A stretch of DNA of 64,000 nt from Chaetoderma sp. LZ-2023a (GCA_034401795.1 CM067371.1:79858402-79922401); one strand, 5' to 3'; positions 22,403-32,800 are shown, numbered from the stretch's first letter. The notes: generated by a model not told the origin, from the letters alone. Translations and numbers: made by a program.

Positions 22403-23041
22403 ATGCCAGTGGATCTTAATGAGTCTGCTGTAACTGGTGAGGGTGGAGAGCAAATACAGGGGGAGATAACGATTCATGATACAATACTTCCAATGGATTG
22501 TGGTAGTGTAAGTAATACATCTGACGAAATTGATACGCTATTTGCCAAGAATGGTAGCATACAACAGGCTGATTCCGTTATACCAGACTGTAATTCGGTG
22601 AATAGTGTGGGAGATGAACAACCCAACCCATTAAATACGGATTTAGATATCAAGTGCCCTTTATGTAAGGGGAGTGCTCTTTTCGAAAACGGTGAGGGTA
22701 ATGTGGTCTGGTATTATTGCCCTGACAAAGAGGAGAAGGAGATTATTGTACGATCCTTTGCAAGTATTCTCTGTGATGAGATTTCAGTTCAGATTCGTAA
22801 GAACTGTTATGGATGTACATATAACAGACCTAGTCAACGTGAACACACATGTTGTGGGATAACCTATAACTTCAGACCAATCGATTTCATTCAGGAGTAT
22901 AGTGATTTAGCAATAGAAAATTTATCAGCTGATGTATTTTCATCTCATTTCATTTTAAATCCAGACTTGTTTAGACAGAAAGATGAACTCTTTAGACGTT
23001 GTAAGACCGATTGGTTGAACGAAGTTATCGAAGATATATAA
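22403..23041 (+). CDS. Cys-rich, probably zinc-binding protein of unknown function
   Basis: 212 aa, intact. The first ~80 residues are acidic and probably disordered. From residue 85 there are CPLC (85-88), YYCP (C106), ILC (C124), NCYGC (135 and 138) and HTCC (H148, C150, C151), which could coordinate two zinc ions. A C-terminal helix-rich segment (about 160-212) ends DWLNEVIEDI. No enzymatic motif is visible. It is the last gene before a ~250-nt AT-rich gap preceding the ATPase. It may be a transcription or assembly factor of the element (inference). Confidence 0.6.
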   Translation: MPVDLNESAVTGEGGEQIQGEITIHDTILPMDCGSVSNTSDEIDTLFAKNGSIQQADSVIPDCNSVNSVGDEQPNPLNTDLDIKCPLCKGSALFENGEGNVVWYYCPDKEEKEIIVRSFASILCDEISVQIRKNCYGCTYNRPSQREHTCCGITYNFRPIDFIQEYSDLAIENLSADVFSSHFILNPDLFRQKDELFRRCKTDWLNEVIEDI

Positions 23042-23295
23042 TTTCACCATCCTGATTATTATATTAATTATTATATTAATTATTACACTGATTATTATTT
23101 TCATTTCGCATTGCTAATTGGCTCCTTTTTTGTTATATTACTGATTATATTTTACTGATTTTGAATATTACTGATTATATATTACTGATTTTGAATATTA
23201 AAACAAGTATATATCCAACAATTGTCTTTATGATTATTTATTATAAGAAAGAGTTTCAAGGAAGAAGAAGAGAAGTAGTGGAGAGAGAAAGAATA

Positions 23296-23936
23296 ATGTT
23301 CCAATTTACTCATCCTGCAAATATAATACTTGCTGGTCCAACTCAGTCAGGGAAGACATAGCTGATTAAACAACTGATCAATAAAAAAAACCATCTCCTA
23401 TTCTATCCCTGTCCTACCCAGATAATTTGGTGTTATGGAGTTTGGCAGGACAGTTACATGTCACTTCAAAATGATGTTGAATTTCAAGAAGGTTTTAACT
23501 TCGACCTTGATCGAGTAACTCCTACACTTATTGTTATTGATGATTTAATGGAAAGTGTTGATGAACGAGTTACAAAACTTTTTACTAAGCCTTCCCACCA
23601 TGAAAACTGTAGTGTTATTCATATCGTCCAAAACTATTCCATAAAGATCGAGAACATAGGGATATCTCGATTAGCTGTCACTATCTCATACTCTTTAAGA
23701 ACCCACGTGACATATCAAGTATAAATGTTCTTGCTAGACAGATGTTTCCAGGAAATGGTAGTTTTTTACAAGAAGTTTATAAGGACACAACTGAACAGCC
23801 CTTCTCATTTCTACTTATAGACTTGAAACAGAACACCCCAGATACTCTAAGATTAAGAAGCAAGAGTCTGCCACACGAGACTTGTATTATTTATAGACAG
23901 AAGAAGAAGAAGAAGAAGAAGAAGAAGAATGGGTAG
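23296..23936 (+). pseudogene. Genome-packaging ATPase (FtsK/HerA superfamily), broken
   Basis: The likely start is ATG at 23296. Walker A GPTQSGKT is followed immediately by an in-frame TAG (23359-23361). The frame then continues with a Walker B block, TLIVIDDLM (about 23527-23553). Around 23690-23740 the reading frame shifts, and the C-terminal part finishes in another frame through a (GAA)n run (23900-23928) to a stop at 23936, overlapping the next ATG by 8 nt. In Polintons and related viruses this enzyme pumps DNA into the capsid. With a stop just after the P-loop it cannot yield a working enzyme. Confidence 0.85.
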
Positions 23937-24258
23937 AAAGAATATGATGAAATACAAGGCGATTTTACAAAAAATGGCGAAGTCATCTCCATCTGTTAGG
24001 AGAATAATGATAAGAAACGCTGATAAAGTGTTAATTAAAGCCATTTGTCAGTGTTGTCTAAAGGTGCTACATGGTAACATTAAACTCTCCCGCAGAAACC
24101 ATAAAAAATTAACAAAATACAAGTCGGAGTTACGTTGTTTAAGTAATAAAAGACTAGGTCTTCAAAAGAGATGCAGCATTTTACAAAAAGGTGGATTCCT
24201 GGGAAGTCTTTTAGGTGCAATTCTTCCGACAATTGGAAAAATCTTTGGACTGGGTTAA
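23929..24258 (+). CDS. Basic protein with C-terminal hydrophobic Gly-rich tail
   Basis: 109 aa, intact. Residues 1-85 are strongly basic, with three Cys (C40, C42, C43) in the middle. Residues 88-107 form a hydrophobic Gly-containing segment that begins GGFLGSLLGAILP and ends IGKIFG. Small proteins of this kind occur in many Polinton/adintovirus-like elements, and a minor-capsid or membrane-active role (like adenovirus core or pVI-type proteins) is plausible. The start ATG overlaps the ATPase 3' end, indicating tight packing. No enzymatic motif. Confidence 0.65.
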   Translation: MGRKNMMKYKAILQKMAKSSPSVRRIMIRNADKVLIKAICQCCLKVLHGNIKLSRRNHKKLTKYKSELRCLSNKRLGLQKRCSILQKGGFLGSLLGAILPTIGKIFGLG

Positions 24259-24263
24259 AAAAC

Positions 24264-25072
24264 ATGGAGTCAGTACAGAAGATGGCAGTTGTTCCTTATG
24301 AACTACTTGACAGTCTACATACAGATTTGAAAATAAACCTAATGAATACCAATACATATATATGTAAAGCTGTATGTTTAGATGATGAAATTAGAAGAAT
24401 CTTAGCTAGAAATGATATTCAAGCATCATCGAAAGCTGATCTTTACTCAAAAGCACTTCAGAAATTTAGAATGTTCTATGAACAGGCAGGGGTTGCTATG
24501 GGAAATCAGCCAGTATCAGTTCATTATTCCACTCCAAATTACAACAGGTTATCAGGTGGAGATACTGGTGACAGTGTAAAACAGGAATCTGAGATGAGGT
24601 TATTCTAGAGTCTTCACGTCTATTATCTAAAAGATCACATGATAAAGGGGAGCGATTACTTAAATTCCTTCAGAAAACTGGTGGGATTCAAGTTGATAAG
24701 AATAACCCAGTCTCAATTAATGGGGAACTTTTCCCGGGTAGCAACTTAGTCGATCTCATAGCACGCATGTCAAACTCAGGCTATCAACTGGGTAAACATT
24801 CATCAAGAAGTTCTGATGATTGAGTGAATAGGGTATTTAATGATTTTTTCCGATCTGTAAATGTACCACATCAGGTGATTGGGAATGTAGAAAGCTGGAA
24901 TGATATTCTAGACCAGAACATTGGACATAGAAGTCGATCGCGAGAAAAACGTTCTCATAGAAAGCCAGCAAGTCCCTCACCCGAACCACATACAAGACAA
25001 GTGAAATCAAAGCAATCCCCTAGAAAGCTTCGATCGAGATCTCGAAAACCTCTATCATGGTTAAGTCTCTAA
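24264..25072 (+). pseudogene. Virion-associated-type protein with Arg/Ser-rich C-terminus, broken
   Basis: It starts at ATG 24264, 5 nt after the previous gene. The first part (to 24608) is helical, with LDDEIRRILARNDIQASSKA in the middle. Coding similarity continues in another frame from about 24593, meets an in-frame TGA at 24821-24823, and ends at 25072 after an Arg/Ser-rich tail (GHRSRSREKRSHRK, PRKLRSRSRKP). There is therefore one frameshift and one nonsense mutation. In related elements an ORF in this slot precedes the integrase; its function is not established. The basic tail suggests nucleic acid binding. It overlaps the integrase start by 16 nt in a different frame. Confidence 0.65.
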
Positions 25073-26140
25073 CAAGGTCTACAATGCTGGATAGAAATAT
25101 ACCGAAAAAACTTTCTAAGAGATATTATAACACAAAACATCCAGCTAGTTTTAGTGGTGTTGAAAAGATATTCAAGTCTTTTAAAGGGACGGTTTCACGC
25201 GACCGAATTCAAGAATGGTTATCTAGTCAGAGAGCATACACTCTACACAAACCAAAGAGTGTGAGATTTGACCATGACAGAATTAAAGTGTCAGTCATTG
25301 ATCAGCTCTGGCAAATGGATCTAAGTAACATGGTTTCGCTCAACAAAGAAAATGACAATACGAGATACTTGCTTTTTGTCATTGATGCTTTTTCAAAATC
25401 TCAATGGGTTATACCTTTAACTTCGAAAACAGGGAATTCTATTATCAATGGAGTTAAATTGCTATTTATTTCAGCCAAAATATGCCCGAGATCAGTACAA
25501 ACAGAAAAAGGTGAAGAATTTGTAAACTCTTGTCTTAAATCATATCTAAAAGAAAATGGAATTCACTTCTATACCTCTCAAAATGAGACTCATGCAGCAG
25601 TAGTGGAAAGGGTACAGATAACATTAAAAAATAAGATCTGGAGGTATATCACATATAAAGGAAGTTTACGTTATATTGATGCTTTACCTGATATAGTTAA
25701 AGGTTACAATGAATCATATCACAGTAGTATAAAAATGAAACCTATTAATGCCACAAGACGAGCTGAGTTTCAGATATGGCGAAATTCGGAGAAAATAAGT
25801 CAAAGAGAAAGAGGAAAATAAAAGTCTTTAATGCAGGAGAGAAAGTTAGAATTTCAGAATTAAAAACACCCTTTGAAAAAGGCTTTCAACCAGCTTGGTC
25901 CTAGGAAATTTTCTATCTAAAAGAGAAAGTACCTTTAAGGGCTAATAGTTATAAACTAATTGATTACGATAATGATCTGATAATCGCTACATTTTGCTCT
26001 GAAGAACTTCAAAAAGTTAAAAGTGAGAATGGTGATAGAAAAAATTATTAACACTAAACGAGAGAAAGGGAAGAAACAATGTTTTGTCAAATGGTTGGGA
26101 TTCCCTAAGAAGTTTAACTCATGAGTGACTGAATTTCATA
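25057..26140 (+). pseudogene. Polinton integrase (rve type) with C-terminal chromodomain, broken
   Basis: The first 254 codons are open. An N-terminal helical region contains NTKHPASFSGVEKIF (25-39). The rve core follows: first catalytic Asp in LWQMDLSNM (D88), LLFVIDAFSK (105-114), and NETHAAVVERV with the catalytic Glu (E184). The second catalytic Asp position reads QTEKGEEF, with Glu (E150, codon 25504-25506) in place of the expected Asp. After the stop at 25821 the C-terminal DNA-binding/SH3-like part continues in another frame with an in-frame TAG near 25902. A chromodomain-like segment (FVKWLGFPKKFNS, about 26083-26122) lies in yet another frame and ends in TGA. Such integrases join element ends to host DNA. 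The lesions and the D-to-E change point to inactivity. Confidence 0.88.
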
Positions 26141-26158
26141 ATACAAAGTAAAAAAAGA

Positions 26159-26404
26159 ATGGATGAGAATCAGTCTGTTAGAGGCACTAGACTCTGGAAT
26201 ATATGTGGTGAGAAAGTACCAAGGGAAGAGATTATGTATATAGCACAGGTCGGGCTAATTTACATTGTTATCATTGCGTGTATATTAAACCTCAGTTTAC
26301 ATAATGATGATAAAGGAATTTGGATCTCACTATGTTCAGGGTGTCTGGGATATATTTTACCTGCACCTACTATCAAAGCCATTAAAAGAGTTTTTAAAAA
26401 TTAA
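26159..26404 (+). CDS. Small two-TM membrane protein
   Basis: 81 aa, intact. Predicted TM1 is at about 26-46 (IMYIAQVGLIYIVIIACILN). TM2 is at about 54-70 (IWISLCSGCLGYILP). A short hydrophilic loop (SLHNDDKG) and a basic tail (KAIKRVFKN) complete it. A PREEI motif precedes TM1. Small membrane proteins of this layout recur between integrase and capsid genes of Polinton/adintovirus-like elements; their role is unknown. Membrane insertion at assembly or entry is a guess from topology. Confidence 0.65.
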   Translation: MDENQSVRGTRLWNICGEKVPREEIMYIAQVGLIYIVIIACILNLSLHNDDKGIWISLCSGCLGYILPAPTIKAIKRVFKN

Positions 26405-26459
26405 AAGTTAGTTTTACTTTAACCGTTGAATCGATAACATCAGAAAAATAGCAGATAGA

Positions 26460-26726
26460 ATGAGACCCATCTATAAACATGATAAAATGTCGTTACGTAA
26501 CTATCACGTAACCAAGGCCGGACGAGAGATACCTGTTTTCGTGGGTGGTCACCATCAAAGAGGTCGTGGATTAGGTAACATATTTGGCAGTTTAATGCTC
26601 TCCGCTATACCACTGTTATGCAAGGTGGGAAGAAGTATAGGTAAACAAGCGTTATCGGCAGGTGTTGGTTTAGCCAGTGATGTATTAGCAGGAAAGAAGC
26701 GGATATTTTCTCATAATGGATTCTAG
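26460..26726 (+). CDS. Gly-rich minor-capsid-like protein
   Basis: 88 aa, intact. A basic N-terminus is followed by GGHHQRGRGLGNIFGSLMLS (29-48) and an amphipathic/hydrophobic stretch to about residue 78 (AIPLLCKVGRSIGKQALSAG). The GRGLG...LL...KxxGKxAL pattern resembles small adenovirus pX/pVI-like proteins found in adintoviruses and Polintons, which act as core or membrane-lytic minor capsid components. It lies directly upstream of the major capsid gene and overlaps its start by 11 nt. Confidence 0.65.
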   Translation: MRPIYKHDKMSLRNYHVTKAGREIPVFVGGHHQRGRGLGNIFGSLMLSAIPLLCKVGRSIGKQALSAGVGLASDVLAGKKRIFSHNGF

Positions 26727-28019
26727 AGCTTGTCTTTGCACAAAATCAGAACTCGACTTGTTTACTGTTAAACCTGTTTTAGCTACTATGGAAGAGGGTT
26801 CATGGCAGCTTTACCAGCCAGTGAATACCATTTCAAACTCCAACTCAGCCCCATTAGAGTTTTTATCTCAGGGAATGGACAAGATTATTTATTTTTATCT
26901 CAGAATTACCTTACTGTAAAAGTTAGAGTACGGAAAGTTGAGGAAGGGCGTGATTGTGATGTTGCTGAGGGGGATCAGGTTGCCTGTGTGAATTTACTAC
27001 CTCATTCATTATTTTCACAAGTAGATGTCTTTTTAAATGGCCAGCATATATCAGATGCACATGATACCTATCCATACAGAGCTTTTATTCAGACGATTTT
27101 CTCATACTCGTCTGATGCATTATATTCTCAATTATCTGCAGCTTTATGGGCAAAAGATACAGCAGGTCAGCATGATTCTCTGACAGAAGCAAATGTTGGT
27201 TTTACTGAATGGAAAGAATGATGCGCTAATAGTAAAACAATTGAATTAGCAGGTAGGATACACTCTGATATATTTATGCAAGATCATTATATACCTAATG
27301 GGGTCTCGATAAGACTCAGACTACAAAGAAGTAGTGATGAGTTTGTTCTCATGAAAGCAGGGGACAAGGAGTTTAAAGTGGTGATTGATGATGGCACATT
27401 CTGTGTTAGAAAAGTGAGACCAACACCTGAGTTGCTAACTGTGCATGCCGAAGCATTATTGAAGACACCGGCAAAATATCCAATTAAAAGATTTGTAGTG
27501 AAAAGTTTCACAATTCCTGCAACATCATTATCATTTAATGCTGATAATACACTAATTGGACCTCTACCTAGTCGTTGTCTTGTTGGAATCGTTGGTAATG
27601 CTGCCTATAATGGTGACTATTTTAAAAACCCATATGCCTTCAATCATAATGACATTTCATACTTTGCTTGTTATTTAAATGGTAATCAAGTTTCATTAGA
27701 GGCATTAACCCCCGACTTCAGCGCAGGAAATTATATAAGATCATACCTAACATTATTTGATGGCACTGGATCGTTATTCAGTGATACTGGCCCACCGATT
27801 AATATTGCAGAATACGCGAAGGGCTATTGTTTCTTCGGTCAAGACTTCATAGCTGACTTAACAGCTGGAGAGCACACATATCCAACAAAGCAAGGGAATC
27901 CACGTCTACAGTTCAACTTTAAAACAGCATTACCTGAGACTATGAATGTAATTTTATATGCTGAATATGATAATCTGATTGAAATAGATTATGCAAGAAA
28001 TGTAACAATTGATTATTAA
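26716..28019 (+). pseudogene. Major capsid protein (double jelly-roll type), broken
   Basis: The start ATG at 26716 lies inside the end of the previous gene. The N-terminal reading (CTKSELDLFTVKP near residues 8-20) is lost to a frameshift at about 26860-26890. The new frame runs to an in-frame TGA at 27219-27221, resumes, and stays open to TAA 28017-28019. Family segments include LLPHSLFSQVDVFLNGQHIS, LRLQRSSDEFVLM, PIKRFVVKSFTIP, NAAYNGDYFKNPYAFNHND and VILYAEYDNLIEIDYARNV. It matches the family annotated in animal genomes as F54H12.2-like, identified as the Polinton/adintovirus major capsid protein, which trimerises to build icosahedral shells. Two lesions disable it. Confidence 0.88.
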
Positions 28020-28029
28020 TTGAAGAGAG

Positions 28030-28485
28030 ATGCTGTACACATCAGATTTACGTTTTCTACTAGCTAAAGTCAAAGCTGTAAAAACAATGTTCCGTGGAGT
28101 GTATGCTAAGGACAGAATTCCGAAAAGGGTTAAAAGACCCGGTTTCCTAATCATTAATACAGAAAAACACTCAGACTCTGGTGAGCATTGTGTTGTCATG
28201 CTCTTATGGGAGACATCGCGAAAAGTTACAAATGAATTCTTTGACTCATTCGGGCGACCACCTTGGACAGAACTTGTAACAGCCAGTGTGCATAAGAATT
28301 GTCTTTATAATGACGGGATTGTACAGGACATATTCTCGACAAAGTGTGGTGAATTCTGCATATTTTATACTATGCACCGTTCGAGAGGCGTTTCATTTAA
28401 AAACATATTAAAGATGTTAAAAAATACTGAGTTCAATGATGGTATTGTAACGGAATGTTCAAAGAATTTCTTCAATAAAAGGTGA
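28030..28485 (+). CDS. Adenain-type maturation cysteine protease
   Basis: 151 aa, intact, 10 nt after the capsid stop. The catalytic set of the adenovirus protease family (peptidase C5) is visible: His in GEHCVVML (H53), Asp in FFDSFGRPP (D72), Gln in GIVQDIF (Q99) and Cys in TKCGEFC (C106). The Q-to-C spacing of 7 matches the adenain oxyanion/catalytic pair. In adenoviruses and Polintons this enzyme cleaves capsid precursors during maturation. It is a short member, with no added C-terminal domain. AATAAA occurs at 28474-28479 near its stop. It is the last gene of the plus-strand array. Confidence 0.85.
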   Translation: MLYTSDLRFLLAKVKAVKTMFRGVYAKDRIPKRVKRPGFLIINTEKHSDSGEHCVVMLLWETSRKVTNEFFDSFGRPPWTELVTASVHKNCLYNDGIVQDIFSTKCGEFCIFYTMHRSRGVSFKNILKMLKNTEFNDGIVTECSKNFFNKR

Positions 28486-28700
28486 TCATTCTTGTAAAAA
28501 TATGAATCGGTTTTCCGACTTTTCAAAACATTTCAACACAAGGAAGATAATTCCGCCCACCTATATATATCATAACAGAGTTCTCTCCAATGTATGTAAT
28601 CCCCATACCCGGCTGATATAATTTGCTAGGTTACAGCGCTTCGAGTGAGAGTGATAACTTGCCTATTTCTGCTATACAGCTTCCCTTGTCTATTAATCAT
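28486..28700. other. Start of convergent intergenic region
   Basis: Sequence between the 3' ends of the protease (plus) and polymerase (minus) genes; no gene. It contains CCACCTATATATATCATAAC. Confidence 0.4.
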
Positions 28701-28704
28701 TCAA

Positions 28705-28892
28705 GTGTTGAGTTTTTACAGATGACCTATTTCAATGGTTATATCTCCGGGCGTGCTGAATATTTAGAAAATAATTTGATTGAAAGTTGTCGGCGGCTAA
28801 GCCCGCAGCAACTTTCAATCGAATTGTTTTCAAAATATTCAGCAGATCCAGAGTCATTACCCATTGAAATAATTGTCTGTTGGTTTGTAGCA
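28705..28892. repeat. Hairpin element H2, copy 1
   Basis: The outer ends TTTCAATGGTTATATC and TTACCCATTGAAATAATTG are inverted. A long inner hairpin follows: GAATATTTAGAAAATAATTT pairs with AATTGTTTTCAAAATATTC, and GAAAGTTGTCGGCGG...CCCGCAGCAACTTTC closes the stem. It is related to the HP-CRE hairpin only by the TATTTTGAAA-type stem and lacks CRE sites. A second copy lies 950 bp away in the same intergenic region. Confidence 0.75.
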
Positions 28893-29650
28893 AAAAACGG
28901 TCCAGTTGACTGGGATGTGGTGGGAGTAATAGCTGATAGAGCAAAAAGCCAGAGTAACTGATATAACTCTATAACTACTGGCTGTCTATAATACTACATT
29001 TACCAGATCTGTTACGAAATGCTGAAAATCACTATTATCACACTAGAAAATTCTCCCTCTCCTAATGGAGATTTTCAGCCAAACTTTAATAAACTTTAAA
29101 TCATCAAAGACTCTTTAGCTGAAAAGGGTGTTGACCTTAAACGGGGAGTGAAATACATATGTTCCCGCTTGAAGCAAGGGGTTGGTGAGAAAAAAACCCA
29201 AACGAGAACTGTACATTTTCATATTAATATTCTTACTCTGTAAGCAAAGTGAAATTTGCTTTATTAATTCGGTACAGTATATACAGTTTCAAACATTGTG
29301 GACGATTACATTGAATTGCATCACAGTTAAGAAAAGTAAGTTAGGATATCGTAATGAGACAGTGGTGTTTTAAAAATCTAACATCACAAGAAGTGAAACA
29401 GTAGTACGTTCAAGAGAAAACCCTCATGAATTAACCCTTTTCATGTTGTACACAGGGGGAGGGAGTTTTTTCTAGACAAGTCTTGAAAGTGTCCAGAATA
29501 CTCTGACTATTAGATAATTTTGAAAACATTTTGACCGAAACTTGTTATGATCTAATTTAACATGAAGCCGGAGTTAAAATGTTTTCAAAAGACTCTTCAA
29601 CTCATAGGTATTTATTGTAAACACTTCTCAGTAGAGGAATAGTTAACCAC
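28893..29650. other. Intergenic, with a third weak hairpin
   Basis: No gene. ATTTTGAAAACATTTTGACC at about 29516-29535 and AAAATGTTTTCAAAAGACTC at about 29576-29595 are inverted, giving a degenerate hairpin with the same stem sequence as H2. Confidence 0.45.
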
Positions 29651-29654
29651 CCGA

Positions 29655-29848
29655 CTTTTGAGTTTTTACAGAGGCCAAATTTCAATGGTTATATATATCT
29701 CCGGACACGGTGAATATTTTGAAAATAATTTGACCGAACGTTGTTAATGACTAGGCCTGCAACAACTTTCAGTCAAATTGTTTTCAAAATATTTAACGGG
29801 TTCAGAGTTATTACCTGTTGAAATAATTGTCTGGTGACTTGTAACAGC
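29655..29848. repeat. Hairpin element H2, copy 2
   Basis: Same layout and orientation as copy 1. Outer TTTCAATGGTTATA and CCTGTTGAAATAATTG bracket the stem GAATATTTTGAAAATAATTT / AATTGTTTTCAAAATATTTA with loop ACTAGGCCTGC. It ends just beyond the polymerase stop codon. Confidence 0.72.
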
Positions 29849-29855
29849 GAGATAG

Positions 29856-32800
29856 TTAAAAAGGTAGATAGCCAAATGGAAGTGTTTCAAAATTCCCTCT
29901 GAGTACTCTTTTACCATAAATAAACTTAAATGTTTTAGATAACTTCTTAGACAAAATACTGTGATTTGGACCTCGCACAATTGAGTTCGGATAATCAATT
30001 ACCATCTCTAATTCGTGATTATCTATTTCTTGACGAATTGTATCAAAGCCTATAAAGCTATTTTTAAAGGAAAGTGTTATCACCTTCATTTTGATTACGA
30101 CCTTCTCTTCAACGCCATTGGATAATTTCAGTGAATATGATTTTGATCGACTACATACATATTCTGTAATTTTATAATCTCTCGGAACCTCATTTGTAAA
30201 TTTACCTAGTCTATCATGGGTAGTAGGAATTATATCTGGGAGAGTTGAATCTTGATAATATATGATCGAACCTCAAAATTATTTTTCCCAGGGCTCTGAG
30301 TGATGGATTAGACTTAACTTCAATCTTTTCAAGTAATATTCCCTCAGCGTTAAAGTATTCCTCAATGTACCGGTCTTTATCAGACTCGGTAATGACGTCA
30401 TCTGGGAAACCACTAGCCGACTGTTTTATTTTCAAAAATTTCAAAATATATTCGGAAAGACTGTCCGACTTTTCAGAATAATGCCATATCTCATGAAAAA
30501 TAATAATTTTATACCCTAGCTGGACTGCTTTTTGTACCTCAACACTAGGCCATGTACCAATCAAACTACGTTCTGAGACAGAATGACAACATGGAGTTTG
30601 TTGCTGTTTTTCAATACATATTCTACACAGTGTAAATACCAGCTTACCATTACATTTCATTGGTAGACATGGAAGGAAAAGGTTTCTAGGTGGTAGAATT
30701 TCACATTTAATTAGACCAAAGTATTCATTTACTCGATCCGTTGATTTAAAATCCTCTGTTATAATCTCTGGTATCCCTATCGGATAAGTAGAAGTTTTAC
30801 AGACATATGGATAAAGGCTACAAATATCTACATAGGCTATTTTCTCATTAGCGGAAATGTTATGGTATAATTTCGTATCACCCGTTCGACCACCAAACAA
30901 AGCGCCACGTGGTCTTATAGGCGCGAAACAGTTTATGCTCTCAGTGAATTCTTTAATATATGGATCCGATTCTAAAAGTGTATCATACTCGCAACCCCAA
31001 ATTTCATGTATAGTATAACCCATTTTTTCTAATTCGTGACTTCTCGATAACATCTTGTAATATGCTTCCTCATAAGTTAAATTTTCACTGAAAGGTGTTG
31101 TTAATAAGTGTCGCCTTATAGAGAAACACTTAACACACCCATGTATCTCGCAAGCGTGAAATTCAAATATTTTTGATGTCTCGTGACAGAAGCCATCGAC
31201 ATATTTTCCATGAACTCTGACCTCCCCACCATTTTGGCCATGTTTAATGATAATCCCACGACGACGATGTGCTTCATATTCAAGCCATCTACAGACCAGT
31301 ATTGGAATTTTTCGAGCTGGTGTGAAACCTAGAGGTGGTATAACAGCGATTTTTAAATCATTCAGAAATAACTTTCTGTAAACCTTATTACACAGTGAAG
31401 CCAACGAAATAGAATTCACGAAGGCTGGAATTCCTGTCTCTTTAATTAAAATTGAGTTAAATTTAGCGCATCCTTTCTGCAATAAATCCACATCCGCTGC
31501 ACAATATTCATATAATGATTTTTGAAAATCAAATTCGTTATTTTTAACACTTTCATACCATTTTTCAAAAGCCACTTTAACATCCATAGTCATATTTTCA
31601 ATACCATATTTCTCAGCCGGTAACATCGGACCTTTATATAATTGAAATTCAGGTGTGTTTGCAAGATAAGGGGAGTAACCCTTTAATGTTGAAATATCAA
31701 TCATTTTCGAAAAATTTCGTAAGGCTGTTGGTATGAATGACATCGAGTTTTTAAACTGAATACCCTTAACCGAAAAGAAAATTACTTTACTACCATCCAT
31801 GATTATAGATTCTGGATTAAAATCTGAATTTTTATACAATCACTGTAAAATAAAATGCATGTCAAATGCCTTACCGTTGTGAGCAATACAAATATGATCA
31901 ATATGTTTGAAAATTTGAGATGTTTTCGCATCTCGTTCAAAGTGTTCACTAATTTCTAAAAGCCAGTGCATAAAACTATCCAATACTTCTCGGCCTTTTG
32001 GCTAAGATCAAAAGTGAGTTGTGTTGTGTGGGCCTGGGATCTTCATGATTAAACTTTTGAGTTGAAAATGGAAACCTGGGCCTAGGGAGCTTCATGATTA
32101 AACTTTTGAGTTGAAAGTAAAAACCTGGGTACACAGTACTTCCACGTCACGATTAGACTTCTGAGTCGAAAGTGATAGTCACTGTGGAGGAATGATGGCA
32201 GGACATTTGCCTACACGTCTTGACCTTCGGGGAGAGAAAAGTGTTTGTATTTTTTCTCTGGTATGAGTAACCATTTATTCAAGAGAAAAGAAAATAAAAC
32301 TATCCAATGCTGAATAGCCGCTAAAAACGAATTCATGCTTTTCAGGACCACAAGTTAAACATGTTGAAGTAATTTCTTCACACAAACAATTTGAACATAC
32401 TTTATGTGCTACGATGAAATTAACCTCATGAATACCAGAACTCCCGTCCGTTTTGACACCCCAACAAATATATCTCTGAACTAAGTCATCAGACGTTTTC
32501 ACAGAATCACCTAACCGACCTTCTTTCAAACTCTCAAGTTGATTTGTGAAATTTTGCATAAAACATATATGAGATATTTCCACAAAATCATGGCAATGAA
32601 CACATTTAATTAACCCGCATTTATGCTCTTTCAAACTCGAACTTGGTAAAATTTTATAGCATTTCTGACATGTCTTTCTACGATCACAGACCTCTGTTAA
32701 ATGTCTGTTATAACATGCTGAATTCGTAAACCAGCAAAAACATTTCTCGCAGAAAAGGTATTCCTCAAATTTACAATAATTACTACCACCGCAAGAATGG

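Noticed and set aside
23042..23295. Separate small gene before the ATPase
   Set aside because: AT-only repeats (TTACTGATTATAT) with no stable coding signal; treated as the spacer or leader before the ATPase start.
31985..32020. U2 snRNA gene
   Set aside because: Only about 26 nt of the 5' end match; the branch-point recognition region, Sm site and 3' stems are absent, and TSDs show a retroposon.
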